Shown: positions 8,016 to 17,451 of the stretch, one piece after another | How the letters are laid out: each line of letters begins with the position of its first letter | Numbering within the stretch: position 1 is the stretch's first letter | NCBI GenBank assembly: GCA_965230335.1 | Contig: CBDDKS010000006.1 | Location: forward strand, 248,001 to 312,000 | Length of the DNA: 64,000 bases | Source of the DNA: CBDDKS01 sp965230335 | GTDB taxonomy: Bacteria; Pseudomonadota; Gammaproteobacteria; Enterobacterales; Kangiellaceae | Direction: 5' to 3' | Position numbers and translations under genes: made by a program | The notes under the pieces: model-generated | Database searches by the model: none | The model's input: the letters and a program-made list of their open reading frames with translations, nothing else | What the model was told of the DNA's origin: nothing

Positions 8016-9563
8016 TTATTCAGAAGCAATTTCAAATTGTCGCAATTTTTTAGCGACAGCCGTATGAGACAGCCCTAAACGTTTCGCAAGCTTTCTAGTG
8101 CTCGGAAAAGAAGGATAAAGACTCTCAATCAGCTGTTTTTCAAAAGCATTCACGGCCTGACGATAGCTTATATCCAATAATTCATGTGACTCCGAAGGAA
8201 TGGGTTGTAACATAGGTAATTTCAGCTGATCTGTTGTGATTTTATCCCGATCAAATGAAGACATCACCTGCAATATCACATTTTCCAGCTCACGCACATT
8301 ACCCGGCCAATTATACCTTTGAAGGGCCTGCATGGCTCTGACAGTCAACTCTGGACACTGGCGATTCAAACGCCTGGCAGTGATTTCAATAAAGTGTTCT
8401 GCCAGGGGAATAATGTCTGCTTTACGCTTTCTTAACGGCGGTAATTCAAGGGTTAATACGTTTAAACGAAATAACAAGTCTTCCCTGAACTGTTTGTTTT
8501 GACTTAAACTCAGTAAATCACGCTGTGAAGCAGCAATAATTCTGACCTTTACTTTAACCACTTGCTCAGCCCCCACCCTTCTAAAACAGCCTTCTTCCAA
8601 AAATCGCAACAATTTAACCTGTAAATAAGAAGACATACCATCAATGGCATCCAAAAATAAAGTACCGCCATGGGTTAACTCTAATAACCCTGGTTTTCCA
8701 CCGGACATGGCGCCACTAAATGCACCATCAGCGTAACCGAATAACTCATATTCAGCCATTTCATCAGGCAATGCTGCACAATTTAAAGCCATAAAAGGTC
8801 CATCACTCTGTATTAAATGATGACAGGCGCGTGCAACTAACTCTTTCCCTGTTCCCGTTTCCCCCTGAATTAACAGTGGTAAATCCATCAGCGCATAGTT
8901 TTTGGCATCTTGCAAAACCGACTGCATGATGTCAGATTCAGCAATACACCTATCAAAGGAATGCGTTAAATCATTCTGCCAGCGTACCAGCTGATCAGCG
9001 ATACGATCGATACGACTAAATTGAATGACTGCCCCTGTGGGCTGTGTTACTTCAGGTGATTCAACCATTTTCACATCAGCCATCAATGACTGACCATTAA
9101 AATGAATCACCTGCTGTCCCTGCTCACCTTGAATCAGTGTTTTGATTTGCCTGAGACATTCTCTAGCTATCATACTCTCCATATCAACAGGCTTTGGATC
9201 AGATTCATCAATCTCAAAAAGGTTATAAAAAGCAGGGTTAGCCATTAACAAGACACCCTCCCTAGAAAAAGAAGCCACCGCCTCAGGATAACATTCGATC
9301 AAAGTTAAAGCTTCAATATGCTCTTTTTCCAAAGGCATTAAATCAACCGGCAGGACGGCATGAATGCCTTTGATAGACAACAAATCCAAACTAAACTGCT
9401 GCCAATCCGTTGTCTTTTCATCCGGGCTATCCAGCATTTTTAAAAATAATTGGTCTGGCAATAATTCAATGCCCTGTAAATTCATCCGATGTTTTAATAA
9501 ACAGGTCAGTACTTCCTGGGTTAACCCCAAACGATCATCACATTTTAAAACCAGTCTTTTCAC
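8016..9563 (-). CDS. tyrR: TyrR/PhhR-type aromatic amino acid regulator
   Basis: Transcription factor responding to aromatic amino acids. The proposed GTG start gives MKRLVLKCDDRLGLT, aligning with the E. coli TyrR N-terminus and giving 515 residues (E. coli has 513). A longer frame from a GTG at 9608 adds 15 residues with no counterpart. Order: ACT domain, PAS-like domain near residues 85-115, AAA+ domain with Walker A GETGTGKE at about 234-241, and a C-terminal helix-turn-helix STRKLAKRLGLSHTAVAKKL. The sigma-54 contact loop reads GAFSGA, close to GAFTGA. Walker B reads LFLDAID, so the usual Glu after Asp is Ala. It ends 345 bases upstream of hpd and two TyrR boxes lie in between. Confidence 0.92.
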   Translation of the reverse strand: MKRLVLKCDDRLGLTQEVLTCLLKHRMNLQGIELLPDQLFLKMLDSPDEKTTDWQQFSLDLLSIKGIHAVLPVDLMPLEKEHIEALTLIECYPEAVASFSREGVLLMANPAFYNLFEIDESDPKPVDMESMIARECLRQIKTLIQGEQGQQVIHFNGQSLMADVKMVESPEVTQPTGAVIQFSRIDRIADQLVRWQNDLTHSFDRCIAESDIMQSVLQDAKNYALMDLPLLIQGETGTGKELVARACHHLIQSDGPFMALNCAALPDEMAEYELFGYADGAFSGAMSGGKPGLLELTHGGTLFLDAIDGMSSYLQVKLLRFLEEGCFRRVGAEQVVKVKVRIIAASQRDLLSLSQNKQFREDLLFRLNVLTLELPPLRKRKADIIPLAEHFIEITARRLNRQCPELTVRAMQALQRYNWPGNVRELENVILQVMSSFDRDKITTDQLKLPMLQPIPSESHELLDISYRQAVNAFEKQLIESLYPSFPSTRKLAKRLGLSHTAVAKKLRQFEIASE

Positions 9564-10141
9564 AATAAATAATATATAAGCTTGATAACAATAAATGGCA
9601 TGGTTCACTGAAACACAAATCTCTATATTTGAATAAGGGATAAAAGTATTTGCGGTTCATAAGCTATCCAAGAGTATAAAAAGCAAATGAACGTCTGTCC
9701 ATGGTTGTTTTTTGTTCAGGCAAGTAGTTTATCTAACCTGAACTCGGGATAAGAAAAACCGATTTCGCACCGCTGCGCTGTGTGTGACTGACTTTTTCAA
9801 AGCAAAAAAGTCAGCAAAATGCCTGAATATGCCTACGGCAGGTACTTGTTTTGTATCATCATTACCAGCAGAGCTATTCTTTTACCTCACAGGTAATTGG
9901 TAAACAAAAGAAATACCCAAGATTTAATCATCACTCTGGCCAAGTGCCCGCGCAGCAAACCAGCTTTTTTCTTGTCTTTTTGAGTGCTTGCAAAAAGACA
10001 ACAGGCTTTCAGGGAAGAAAGTCTAAATCATCTTACACTCTGGATTATTTTGATATAACTGAATCAGCATATTTTGGTCGTGTGATTGATTTTGTGAAAA
10101 ATGCTGTTATTTACGATTAGCCGAAACAATGCTCTCCTATT
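9564..10141. other. Intergenic region carrying a dispersed repeat
   Basis: No credible gene lies in these 578 bases. The first 170 bases would contain the tyrR promoter; no TyrR box was seen there. From 9734 to about 9955 the sequence belongs to the dispersed repeat also found at 26.8 kb. From about 9957 a segment with two ctttttgagtgcttgcaaaaag-like palindromic arms follows (9970-10000), which may be a hairpin. Confidence 0.6.
9734..9955 (+). repeat. Dispersed intergenic repeat, copy A
   Basis: Starts with taacctgaactcgggataag and continues with the blocks cgatttcgcaccgct, tgactgactttttcaaag, aaaaagtcagcaaaatgcc, cctacggcaggtacttgt and taatcatcactct. The same blocks occur in the same order at 26779-27118. 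It contains the inverted pair tgactgacttttt and aaaaagtcagc, which can form a hairpin. No transposase is nearby. It may be a non-autonomous mobile element or a REP-like intergenic repeat. Confidence 0.65.
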
Positions 10142-10753
10142 TTATATAACAGCTTCCTGCAAAGATTCTGCTACCGATAAATCAACCGGATCAACCACTA
10201 AATTACTGACAGCGGGGTGAATGGCATGAATATGTTCCAGCATCTTCTTGCTGATAATATATTTTTGTGGCAAATTTTTTATTCTGAATAAATCAGGAAC
10301 TTGTCTAATTTTTTCAGAACACAGCACAATACGTTCTGCTCTGGCTATTTTTTCTGTGCCTTTAAAGTAATCAATTTTTGAATGAAGATGATCCAGGCAA
10401 TCATAGTGCCCTAAAGGATTAATATAAAAATAATCTTTAGAAGCTATTTGTCCCTGATGATCAAGAATAGACACTGGCAGAGATTCAACAGGCCCATGAT
10501 TGACTGATTCAATCACTGACTTTATTCTTTGACTGACTATCAATAAATTTTCATTATTGGTTATAAAGTCAGAAAGTCGCTTGCCACCCCGATTCGACAT
10601 GGTTACTTTGATGTATTCAGGATACTCCGCTTTAGCTGACTTTCCTGATGACAGACAAGAAGATAACCATTGAACTTCTTGAGGTGCCTGGTCAATTAAA
10701 CAATAATCTTGATCAAGACTTTTCGAATTACGAATATAATAGAACTCACTCAT
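10142..10753 (-). CDS. Imm11/DUF1629-like protein
   Basis: A 203-residue soluble protein with no signal peptide or membrane segment. The C-terminal half, with YFKGTEKIARAERIVLCSEK, VPDLFRIKNLP and KYIISKKMLEHI, resembles the Imm11 (DUF1629) immunity-like family as I remember it. Family members neutralise polymorphic toxins in some species, but many genomes carry them without a toxin. None is visible beside this gene, so the role is open. The start has an AGGGTGA binding site. A tandem 13-base direct repeat lies 84-116 bases upstream. Confidence 0.55.
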   Translation of the reverse strand: MSEFYYIRNSKSLDQDYCLIDQAPQEVQWLSSCLSSGKSAKAEYPEYIKVTMSNRGGKRLSDFITNNENLLIVSQRIKSVIESVNHGPVESLPVSILDHQGQIASKDYFYINPLGHYDCLDHLHSKIDYFKGTEKIARAERIVLCSEKIRQVPDLFRIKNLPQKYIISKKMLEHIHAIHPAVSNLVVDPVDLSVAESLQEAVI

Positions 10754-10836
10754 TTATCACCCTAAATGGAAATACTGTGTTGGTTTATCATTAACCTACA
10801 TTCAGACATAACTTGTATGTCATACAACCAGGTCAT

Positions 10837-10869
10837 ATTATCTCTTAATAATAAGCATTATCTCTTAAT
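10837..10869. promoter_or_regulatory. Direct repeat pair upstream of the Imm11-like gene
   Basis: ATTATCTCTTAAT occurs at 10837-10849 and again at 10857-10869, exactly 20 bases apart, about two helical turns. This is the layout expected for a tandem operator. It lies between the Imm11-like gene and the ion-channel gene, upstream of the former. Confidence 0.4.
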
Positions 10870-10978
10870 TTGACAATCTCAGATAAAAAATAAACCTTTT
10901 GTTTGGTTAAAAGTTATACTTTTGTGACAAGGTTTACAAAAAACTGTTTATAACCTAGTCAATTTTCAAGGTATCGTT

Positions 10979-11800
10979 TTATTCTGTTTTATCTAAAGAC
11001 GCGCTGTGCCCACCGATTTGTTTTTCCAGTCTATCCAAAGCCAAACGTGTCGCTGTAATTTCCTGCATAATTTGTTTTATATTCGGCACTTGTTGTAACT
11101 CTTGTAAACGTTCTTTTTTTGCTTCATCCAAATTATTTAATACAACAGCAATAAACAAATTAACAATAACAAAAGTACCTAACACCACAAAACTGACAAA
11201 ATACATCCAAGCGTAAGGACTTAAATCCATCGCCGTGTACATCACATCAGTCCAGTCTTCTAAAGTCACCACTCTAAACAGTGTCAGTAAAGCCAGACCT
11301 AAACTTCCCCAGTGGGTGGGATCATGTTCATGAAATAAATAAAAACCAACGATGGAATAAATATAAAAAATAATACCCATTAACATCACGATATGACCCA
11401 TGCTGGGTATAGAGCGCACTAATGTTGAAATAATCAGTCTTAACTCCGGTACTGTTGAAATCAACCTGAGCACTCTTAATAAACGTGCCAAGCGAGCAAT
11501 CATGGCAAATTGCCCGGTAGCCGGTATAAACGATAACACAATAATAGAGAAATCAAATAAATTCCATCCATTACCAAAATAACGATTGAATTTAGGGGCT
11601 ACTGCAATTAATTTTAAAAGTGCCTCTAAAACAAAAACACCCAAAATGACATCATTCAATAATGTAAACCAGTCACCATAATGTCTTTTTAACAAGGGTG
11701 ATGTTTCCATGCCTAAAATAATGGCATTGATTAAAATCAACGTGACAATAAAAAAAGTAAACCCTTTAGACTGAACTAATTTTTCGCAAAATAATTTCAT
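10979..11800 (-). CDS. Voltage-gated cation channel (NaChBac/NavAb family)
   Basis: A six-transmembrane channel subunit of 273 residues, expected to act as a homotetramer in the inner membrane. The voltage sensor S4 has four arginines at every third position (R103, R106, R109, R112 in IARLARLLRVLRLI). The pore filter is T179-L-E-D-W-T-D185, where bacterial sodium channels mostly have TLESWS. The C-terminal tail (about 228-262) is a charged, probably coiled-coil helix, as in the family. The two extra aspartates make calcium permeation plausible by comparison with the engineered channel CavAb (TLDDWSD). It is flanked by same-strand genes with gaps above 120 bases, so it is probably monocistronic. 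Confidence 0.88.
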   Translation of the reverse strand: MKLFCEKLVQSKGFTFFIVTLILINAIILGMETSPLLKRHYGDWFTLLNDVILGVFVLEALLKLIAVAPKFNRYFGNGWNLFDFSIIVLSFIPATGQFAMIARLARLLRVLRLISTVPELRLIISTLVRSIPSMGHIVMLMGIIFYIYSIVGFYLFHEHDPTHWGSLGLALLTLFRVVTLEDWTDVMYTAMDLSPYAWMYFVSFVVLGTFVIVNLFIAVVLNNLDEAKKERLQELQQVPNIKQIMQEITATRLALDRLEKQIGGHSASLDKTE

Positions 11801-11921
11801 AAATAATTCACTACATAGCGTATGGTTTTTAAGGAAGATTTCTTACGTACGATGAGGTTATTTTATCAGTTTTATATAAATTTCCAATATGATAACGGCC
11901 ACCCTTGTCTCAAAACAGGCT

Positions 11922-13841
11922 CTAAACTTGATAAGTCTTTCGGCAATCAATCTCTTCTTCTAAAATAGGTTTGGATAATAAATAGCCTTGCGTATATTCG
12001 CACTTCATAGTTTTTAATAACTCAAGAGATTCTTTTGTTTCCAGCCCCTCTGCAACGACTTCTAAATTTAATGCATGCGCCATAGCAATAATAGACGTGG
12101 TTAATTCACGGGCACTTTCATGTTCACTGAGTTTAAAGATAAACGAACGATCAACTTTTAATACATCAAAAGGCAATTTATGTAAGTAAGAAAGAGAGGA
12201 ATGCCCTGTTCCAAAGTCATCCAATAACAATCGAATGCCTAATTCTGACAATGCATGTAAATTATTCATGCTAATACCATCTTCTTCTATCATTTCATTT
12301 TCTGTTATTTCAACATCCAGATAGTGGGCAGGCAAATCAAATTCTTGCAAGGCTGATTGAATACAGGAAACTAACTTATTGGATTTCAATTGACGAGGAG
12401 ATACATTAATAGCCACTCTAAACTCGGAATCTGTTTGTTGATTCCATTTTTTTGACACACGACAGGCTTCTCTTATCACCCATTCACCAATTTCAAGAAT
12501 TAAACCTGTTTCTTCTGCGACCGGTATAAAATCCATGGGAGAAATCATACCTAGTTCAGGGTGACACCATCGAATCAAAGCTTCTGCACCAACAATTTTC
12601 ATATCTTCTAAACGAACGACTGGTTGATAATGCAATACAAACTCATCATTATCAACGGCCTTTCTTAAGTTTGTTTCCATTAATACCCTTGCTTTTAATT
12701 TTTCATCCAAATGCTCCGAATAAAGCTCATAATTATTTCTTCCATTTTCTTTTGCATGATACATTGCTAAATCGGCATACTTTCTTAAATCACTGGAGTT
12801 ATCTGCATCAACAGGAAAAACAGCAACACCAATACTCGCAGAAATAAATATCTGCTTGCCTCTTATTTCAAAAGACTCTGATAATACTTTTATAATTCTT
12901 TCACAGACTCTGATAATTGAGTTTTCAAAGTCAGCCACTTCTGTCAATATAATATTAAACTCATCGCCTCCTATTCGAGCTACTGTATCACTTGAACGAA
13001 TACATTCCTGTAATCGGTTGCCTGATTGTACAATCAACTCATCGCCTGCCTGATGCCCCATTGAATCATTTACATGTTTAAACCGATCCAAATCAATAAA
13101 CAATAAAGCTAACTTGGCATTATTTCTGCGAGATAAATGTAATTGATGCTCCAGACGATTCAGAAATAAGTTACGATTCGGCAAAGCGGTTAAAGAGTCA
13201 TAATGAGCCAATTGGCGATTTCTTCGTTCACTTTGTTCTAATGCTTTCGATGTTTCTTCCATCATTTTCACTGATCTGGCAATATTACGAGTAATAATCA
13301 CTATTCCTGAAATCATAATACTGGTAATAATCACAAAAATAACCGATGTCGATGCCACAATAAAATCAACAGTATCCACTACTGGTTTCATAAAATTATT
13401 AGAATTATCCAAAAACTCCTGATTGGCTGTGTTTAATAAAGTTTCCATATTTTCCATAGAAGTTTTATGTGAATGACGATAATATTCCAGTTTTTCCAAT
13501 AATTTATTGGCTGTATTCAAATCATTTTGACACAGCTCAATGGCTTTATCCGTATTGATTAATTTCATCACACTTTTGTCAAATATGTTTATCAACTCCA
13601 GACAGGCTATGGGTTGTTCACGGATATTTTCAACGGTTTTTATAATGGAATTAATATCAAAATATTGATTTTTTTTACTTTGAGTAATTTTATACCTAAG
13701 CTCAATCACATACTTTAGATGCAGTCCATTCAACTCATGGAAGCGAGCACCTTTCGCAATTTGATATAATCCAAACATCAAAAAAATAGAAAACGCAACC
13801 ACCATAATTGTAATTTGGATTAAGCGATTTTTTATATTCAT
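11922..13841 (-). CDS. Membrane-bound GGDEF-EAL cyclic-di-GMP protein
   Basis: A 639-residue signalling protein. Transmembrane segments lie near residues 8-28 and 160-185 and enclose a mostly helical periplasmic sensor. The diguanylate cyclase domain has an intact GGDEF at 291-295. The EAL domain follows with GAEALIRW (EAL at 420-422) and the metal-binding DDFGTGHSSLSYL, so both synthesis and hydrolysis of c-di-GMP are possible from sequence. Which activity dominates cannot be read here. It stands alone, with 336 bases to the divergent ABC transporter. A ComFB-like gene, from a family with c-di-GMP receptors, lies 30 kb away. Confidence 0.92.
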   Translation of the reverse strand: MNIKNRLIQITIMVVAFSIFLMFGLYQIAKGARFHELNGLHLKYVIELRYKITQSKKNQYFDINSIIKTVENIREQPIACLELINIFDKSVMKLINTDKAIELCQNDLNTANKLLEKLEYYRHSHKTSMENMETLLNTANQEFLDNSNNFMKPVVDTVDFIVASTSVIFVIITSIMISGIVIITRNIARSVKMMEETSKALEQSERRNRQLAHYDSLTALPNRNLFLNRLEHQLHLSRRNNAKLALLFIDLDRFKHVNDSMGHQAGDELIVQSGNRLQECIRSSDTVARIGGDEFNIILTEVADFENSIIRVCERIIKVLSESFEIRGKQIFISASIGVAVFPVDADNSSDLRKYADLAMYHAKENGRNNYELYSEHLDEKLKARVLMETNLRKAVDNDEFVLHYQPVVRLEDMKIVGAEALIRWCHPELGMISPMDFIPVAEETGLILEIGEWVIREACRVSKKWNQQTDSEFRVAINVSPRQLKSNKLVSCIQSALQEFDLPAHYLDVEITENEMIEEDGISMNNLHALSELGIRLLLDDFGTGHSSLSYLHKLPFDVLKVDRSFIFKLSEHESARELTTSIIAMAHALNLEVVAEGLETKESLELLKTMKCEYTQGYLLSKPILEEEIDCRKTYQV

Positions 13842-14177
13842 TGTTTAGATATATGCCTTTCCCAAAAGATTTGATAACAACTTTGGTTTCCTAAGTACTT
13901 GTTGAATTTATCAAAATTGTATTAAAAACGATTTTATTATTATGAACATAGTCCAACTTGACTGGTTTTGCCTTTTTTCACTGCTTAAAGCCCCTTTTAA
14001 TCTCTTTATGAGCTTTTAATTCATACAGGCTAAGATATAATCATCCTCAAAGGATTTAAATCATCCAAAACCCATGTATCCTTTTACAAAATAAACGGCC
14101 GTTGTGCTTTCTAAACGATTAAAAATCTCATACAATCCAAAAATTTTTAACCGCACACTTATTCAAGAGAACTTCAT
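13842..14177. other. Divergent intergenic region
   Basis: These 336 bases separate the GGDEF-EAL gene from the YadG-like gene. A perfect TATAAT at 14036-14041 could be the -10 of the rightward transporter promoter, but no good -35 stands 17 bases before it. A short palindrome acggccgt lies at about 14095-14102. Nothing else was recognised. Confidence 0.4.
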
Positions 14178-15104
14178 GTGACATCTATTATTGAAATACA
14201 CAATCTCAATAAAACCTATGCCTCTGGCTTTCAGGCACTTAAGCAGGTCAACCTCAACATACAACGAGGTGAAATTTTTGCGCTGCTTGGCCCCAATGGT
14301 GCCGGAAAAACCACATTAATCAGCTGTATTTGTGGCTTGGTACAACCCTCAGAAGGCAGCATTCATGTTGATGGTCATGACATTCAAAAAGCTTATCGGG
14401 CAGCCAGGAATAAAATTGGTCTGGTTCCACAGGAATTATTTACTGAAGCTTTTGAAAGTGTTTGGTCAACAGTTAATTTTAGTCGCGGTTTATTTGGTAA
14501 AGCGCCCAATCCTGATTATGTTGAACAAGTACTCAAACGATTATCCTTGTGGGATAAAAAAGACACGCGCGTTATGGCACTTTCGGGCGGCATGAAACGT
14601 CGAATGATGATTGCAAAAGCATTATCCCATGAACCAGAAATTCTCTTTTTGGACGAGCCCAGTGCCGGAGTCGATGTTGAATTACGTCATGATATGTGGG
14701 ATATGGTACGCAACTTAAGAGAAAGCGGTGTCACCATTATTTTAACAACGCATTATATTGAAGAAGCGGAAGAAATGGCTGATCGCATTGGTATCATTAA
14801 TAAAGGAGAACTCTTGTTGGTTGAAAACAAAAATGAGCTCATGAAAAAACTGGGGAAACGTCAACTAACACTGGAACTCCATTCACCACTTGAATCAATA
14901 CCAGAGGCATTACACTCTTTTGCACTGACACTCGCCAATAATGGCAAAGAACTTATTTATACCTTTGACTCCAAAAAAGAACATACGGGGGTGACTCGTT
15001 TACTGAAAGCTCTGGATACATTGAATATTGATTTCCATGATCTCCATACAGAAGAAACGTCACTTGAAGATATTTTTGTTAACTTTGTTAAGGCAAGCAC
15101 ATGA
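14178..15104 (+). CDS. yadG: ABC transporter ATP-binding protein (YadG-like)
   Basis: ATPase subunit of an ABC-2 type exporter. The protein is 308 residues, the same length as E. coli YadG, and similar along its length. Walker A is GPNGAGKTT, the signature LSGGMKRR and Walker B ILFLDEPSAGVD, followed by the switch histidine in TTHYIEEAEEM. The start is GTG, with an AAGAGAA binding site 6 bases before it. It overlaps the permease gene by 4 bases (ATGA), so the two are translationally coupled. The substrate is unknown. Confidence 0.88.
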   Translation: MTSIIEIHNLNKTYASGFQALKQVNLNIQRGEIFALLGPNGAGKTTLISCICGLVQPSEGSIHVDGHDIQKAYRAARNKIGLVPQELFTEAFESVWSTVNFSRGLFGKAPNPDYVEQVLKRLSLWDKKDTRVMALSGGMKRRMMIAKALSHEPEILFLDEPSAGVDVELRHDMWDMVRNLRESGVTIILTTHYIEEAEEMADRIGIINKGELLLVENKNELMKKLGKRQLTLELHSPLESIPEALHSFALTLANNGKELIYTFDSKKEHTGVTRLLKALDTLNIDFHDLHTEETSLEDIFVNFVKAST

Positions 15105-15862
15105 ACTTTTATTCAATCCGAGCGATATACATGTTTGAAATGGCACGAGCCTGGCGCACCATTATGCAAAGTATCGCTTCTCCTGTTTTATCAACTTCAC
15201 TTTATTTTATTGTATTTGGCGCAGCCATTGGCTCGCGTATGGGAGAAATCGATGGTATCAGTTATGGTGCTTTTATTATTCCCGGTTTACTCATGCTTTC
15301 ATTACTGAATGAAAGTATTTCCAATGCATCATTTGGTATTTTCTTTCCAAAATTTTCCGGTACCATTTATGAAGTGCTTTCTGCACCTATTTCTACCTGG
15401 GAAATTATTTTAGGATACGTTGGCGCTGCTGCAACCAAATCTATCATACTCGGTGGTTTAATATTAATCACTGCCCGTTTTTTTGTTGACTACGATATTC
15501 AGTATCCTTTGCTGATGATCACCTTTTTAATTTTAACGGCAGTCACTTTTAGTTTATTTGGCTTTATTATTGGCATCTGGTCCGATAATTTTCAAAAACT
15601 GCAGGTTATCCCGCTCATGGTCATCACGCCTCTGACTTTTTTAGGCGGCAGCTTTTATTCCATTCATATGCTTCCGGACTTTTGGCAAAAAGTGACTTTA
15701 TTTAATCCGATTGTTTATTTAATCAGTGGTTTTAGATGGAGTTTTTATGGCAAAGCTGATGTTGATGTCAGCATCAGCCTCGGCATGACATTATTTTTTA
15801 TGATGGTTTGCCTGGCGATTATTTATTGGTTTTTTAAAACAGGCTATCGTTTAAGAAACTAA
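15101..15862 (+). CDS. yadH: ABC-2 type permease (YadH-like)
   Basis: A 253-residue integral membrane protein with about six hydrophobic segments and the ABC-2 signature region (VIPLMVITPLTFLGGSFYSI). It partners the ATPase directly upstream, whose stop codon overlaps this start. Similar in length to E. coli YadH. It ends 4 bases before the convergent protease gene. Confidence 0.88.
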   Translation: MNFYSIRAIYMFEMARAWRTIMQSIASPVLSTSLYFIVFGAAIGSRMGEIDGISYGAFIIPGLLMLSLLNESISNASFGIFFPKFSGTIYEVLSAPISTWEIILGYVGAAATKSIILGGLILITARFFVDYDIQYPLLMITFLILTAVTFSLFGFIIGIWSDNFQKLQVIPLMVITPLTFLGGSFYSIHMLPDFWQKVTLFNPIVYLISGFRWSFYGKADVDVSISLGMTLFFMMVCLAIIYWFFKTGYRLRN

Positions 15863-15866
15863 GTCA

Positions 15867-17249
15867 CTATTTCTCTAATAATAAATAATGCCGATAACCG
15901 TTACGGTGAATATGTAATAAGACAGAACGTTGAGAGGCTCTGAGTGCACTTTTTAAATTAGAGACTCGATTAACCAGGCGTTTATTCACAGCCACAATTA
16001 CATCACCTTTTGCCAGACCCCGAGATGCGGCAAAAGAATCAGATAAAATAATCTCCACAAGCATACCTCTGCCTTGTGGATTCTTGACCAATTTCACACC
16101 GTCCAGTAACGGATGTAATGGATCTTCAAGCCCATACATTTTTTTGGGATCGGCAATTTTAACTTTAAAATACTTGATTTTATTATTTCTAATAATTTTT
16201 AATTTAACAGATTCACCAATGCCTAAAACAGCAATTAGACTATCGAACTGTGTTTTAGACTGCACAACTTCATTGTTCACTTCAACAATTAAATCCTCTA
16301 ATTGAAGACCTGATTTTTCTGCAGGTGAGTCTTGATACACTTTATTCACCAACACACCCTGATGTGTATTCTCAAAATCAAATGCTTTTCTGACTTCTGA
16401 AGACAGATCTTGTACATCTACCCCAATTAAGCCTCTTTGTACTTTTCCGTGCTTCAAAATCTGTTGCATAATAGATTTGGCCATATTAATTGGAATGGCA
16501 AATCCGATACCCACATTACCGCCAGCTGGAGAAATAATGGCCGTATTAATGCCGACCAAATCCCCTCGTAAATCGACCAGTGCACCTCCTGAATTACCCG
16601 GATTAATAGAAGCATCTGTTTGTATAAAGTTTTCAAATCCTTCAATACCCAGACCTGAACGCCCCAACGCACTGACAATACCGGTTGTCACCGTTTGCCC
16701 TAAACCAAATGGATTACCAATCGCTACGACAAAATCACCCACTTCCAATTTACTGGAATTTGCAAATTCAATCTGCATTAAATCCTCAGCATCAATCAAT
16801 TGTAAAATAGCAATGTCCAACTCGGGATCAGCGCCTTTATATTCTGCAAAAAATACACGGCCATCGGCTAGAGAAATTTGTATCTTATCGGCATCGGCAC
16901 CTTTAATAACATGAAAGTTGGTCATCACAATGCCTTTTTTGGCATCAACAATCACACCTGACCCAACACTATGTTGTTGCGGACGCTGGTATCCTTCATC
17001 GAGATTAAAAAAATGCCTGAAAAAAGGATCATTCAATAAAGGATTGTTTTGTCTGGTTGAAAACGTGGAGATATTCACTACCGCAGGGTTGACCCGTTTT
17101 AACATGGGAGCAAGTGAAGGCAGCGCTTTTCCAGAAGCGTCTACAGAAGGTAAGGCCGCCCAAGAATTGGTAAAAAACCCGGTACATAACAAAAAAGTGG
17201 CACTAAAAAATAATAATAATTGTTTCAATAGGTTATTGAGTCTATACAT
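15867..17249 (-). CDS. degQ: Periplasmic serine protease, DegP/DegQ (HtrA) family
   Basis: A 460-residue HtrA-type protease for envelope protein quality control. The start is the ATG at 17249; a TTG one codon earlier is less likely. A signal peptide ends near NSWA-ALP. Catalytic residues are His113 (TNFHVIKG), Asp145 (PELDIAIL) and Ser220 (NPGNSGGALVD). Two PDZ domains follow, and the second ends at the C-terminus. With two PDZ domains it is of DegP, DegQ or MucD type, not DegS. Upstream is a 202-base divergent region shared with the Gld-like operon. Confidence 0.92.
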   Translation of the reverse strand: MYRLNNLLKQLLLFFSATFLLCTGFFTNSWAALPSVDASGKALPSLAPMLKRVNPAVVNISTFSTRQNNPLLNDPFFRHFFNLDEGYQRPQQHSVGSGVIVDAKKGIVMTNFHVIKGADADKIQISLADGRVFFAEYKGADPELDIAILQLIDAEDLMQIEFANSSKLEVGDFVVAIGNPFGLGQTVTTGIVSALGRSGLGIEGFENFIQTDASINPGNSGGALVDLRGDLVGINTAIISPAGGNVGIGFAIPINMAKSIMQQILKHGKVQRGLIGVDVQDLSSEVRKAFDFENTHQGVLVNKVYQDSPAEKSGLQLEDLIVEVNNEVVQSKTQFDSLIAVLGIGESVKLKIIRNNKIKYFKVKIADPKKMYGLEDPLHPLLDGVKLVKNPQGRGMLVEIILSDSFAASRGLAKGDVIVAVNKRLVNRVSNLKSALRASQRSVLLHIHRNGYRHYLLLEK

Positions 17250-17451
17250 CAAAGTTCAATCCAATATCATCAAGTCTATAGTAAAGATGCTCTATTAATA
17301 AGGATAGTCCATCATTTTTCAAGTCATCGAACAGAAACATCTGTTAAACTCAATCTTTTTCGTTTCAAAGTTTTTGATGATTAAGTATTGAAAAAAATAA
17401 TCTCTATTATTATTATTCAAAAATTTTAAAAACATCCTATAGGGTTTTACG

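Noticed and set aside
9851..10120. 89-codon rightward frame inside the repeat region
   Set aside because: Lies in the dispersed repeat, has no ribosome binding site or family likeness, and its codons look like noncoding sequence.
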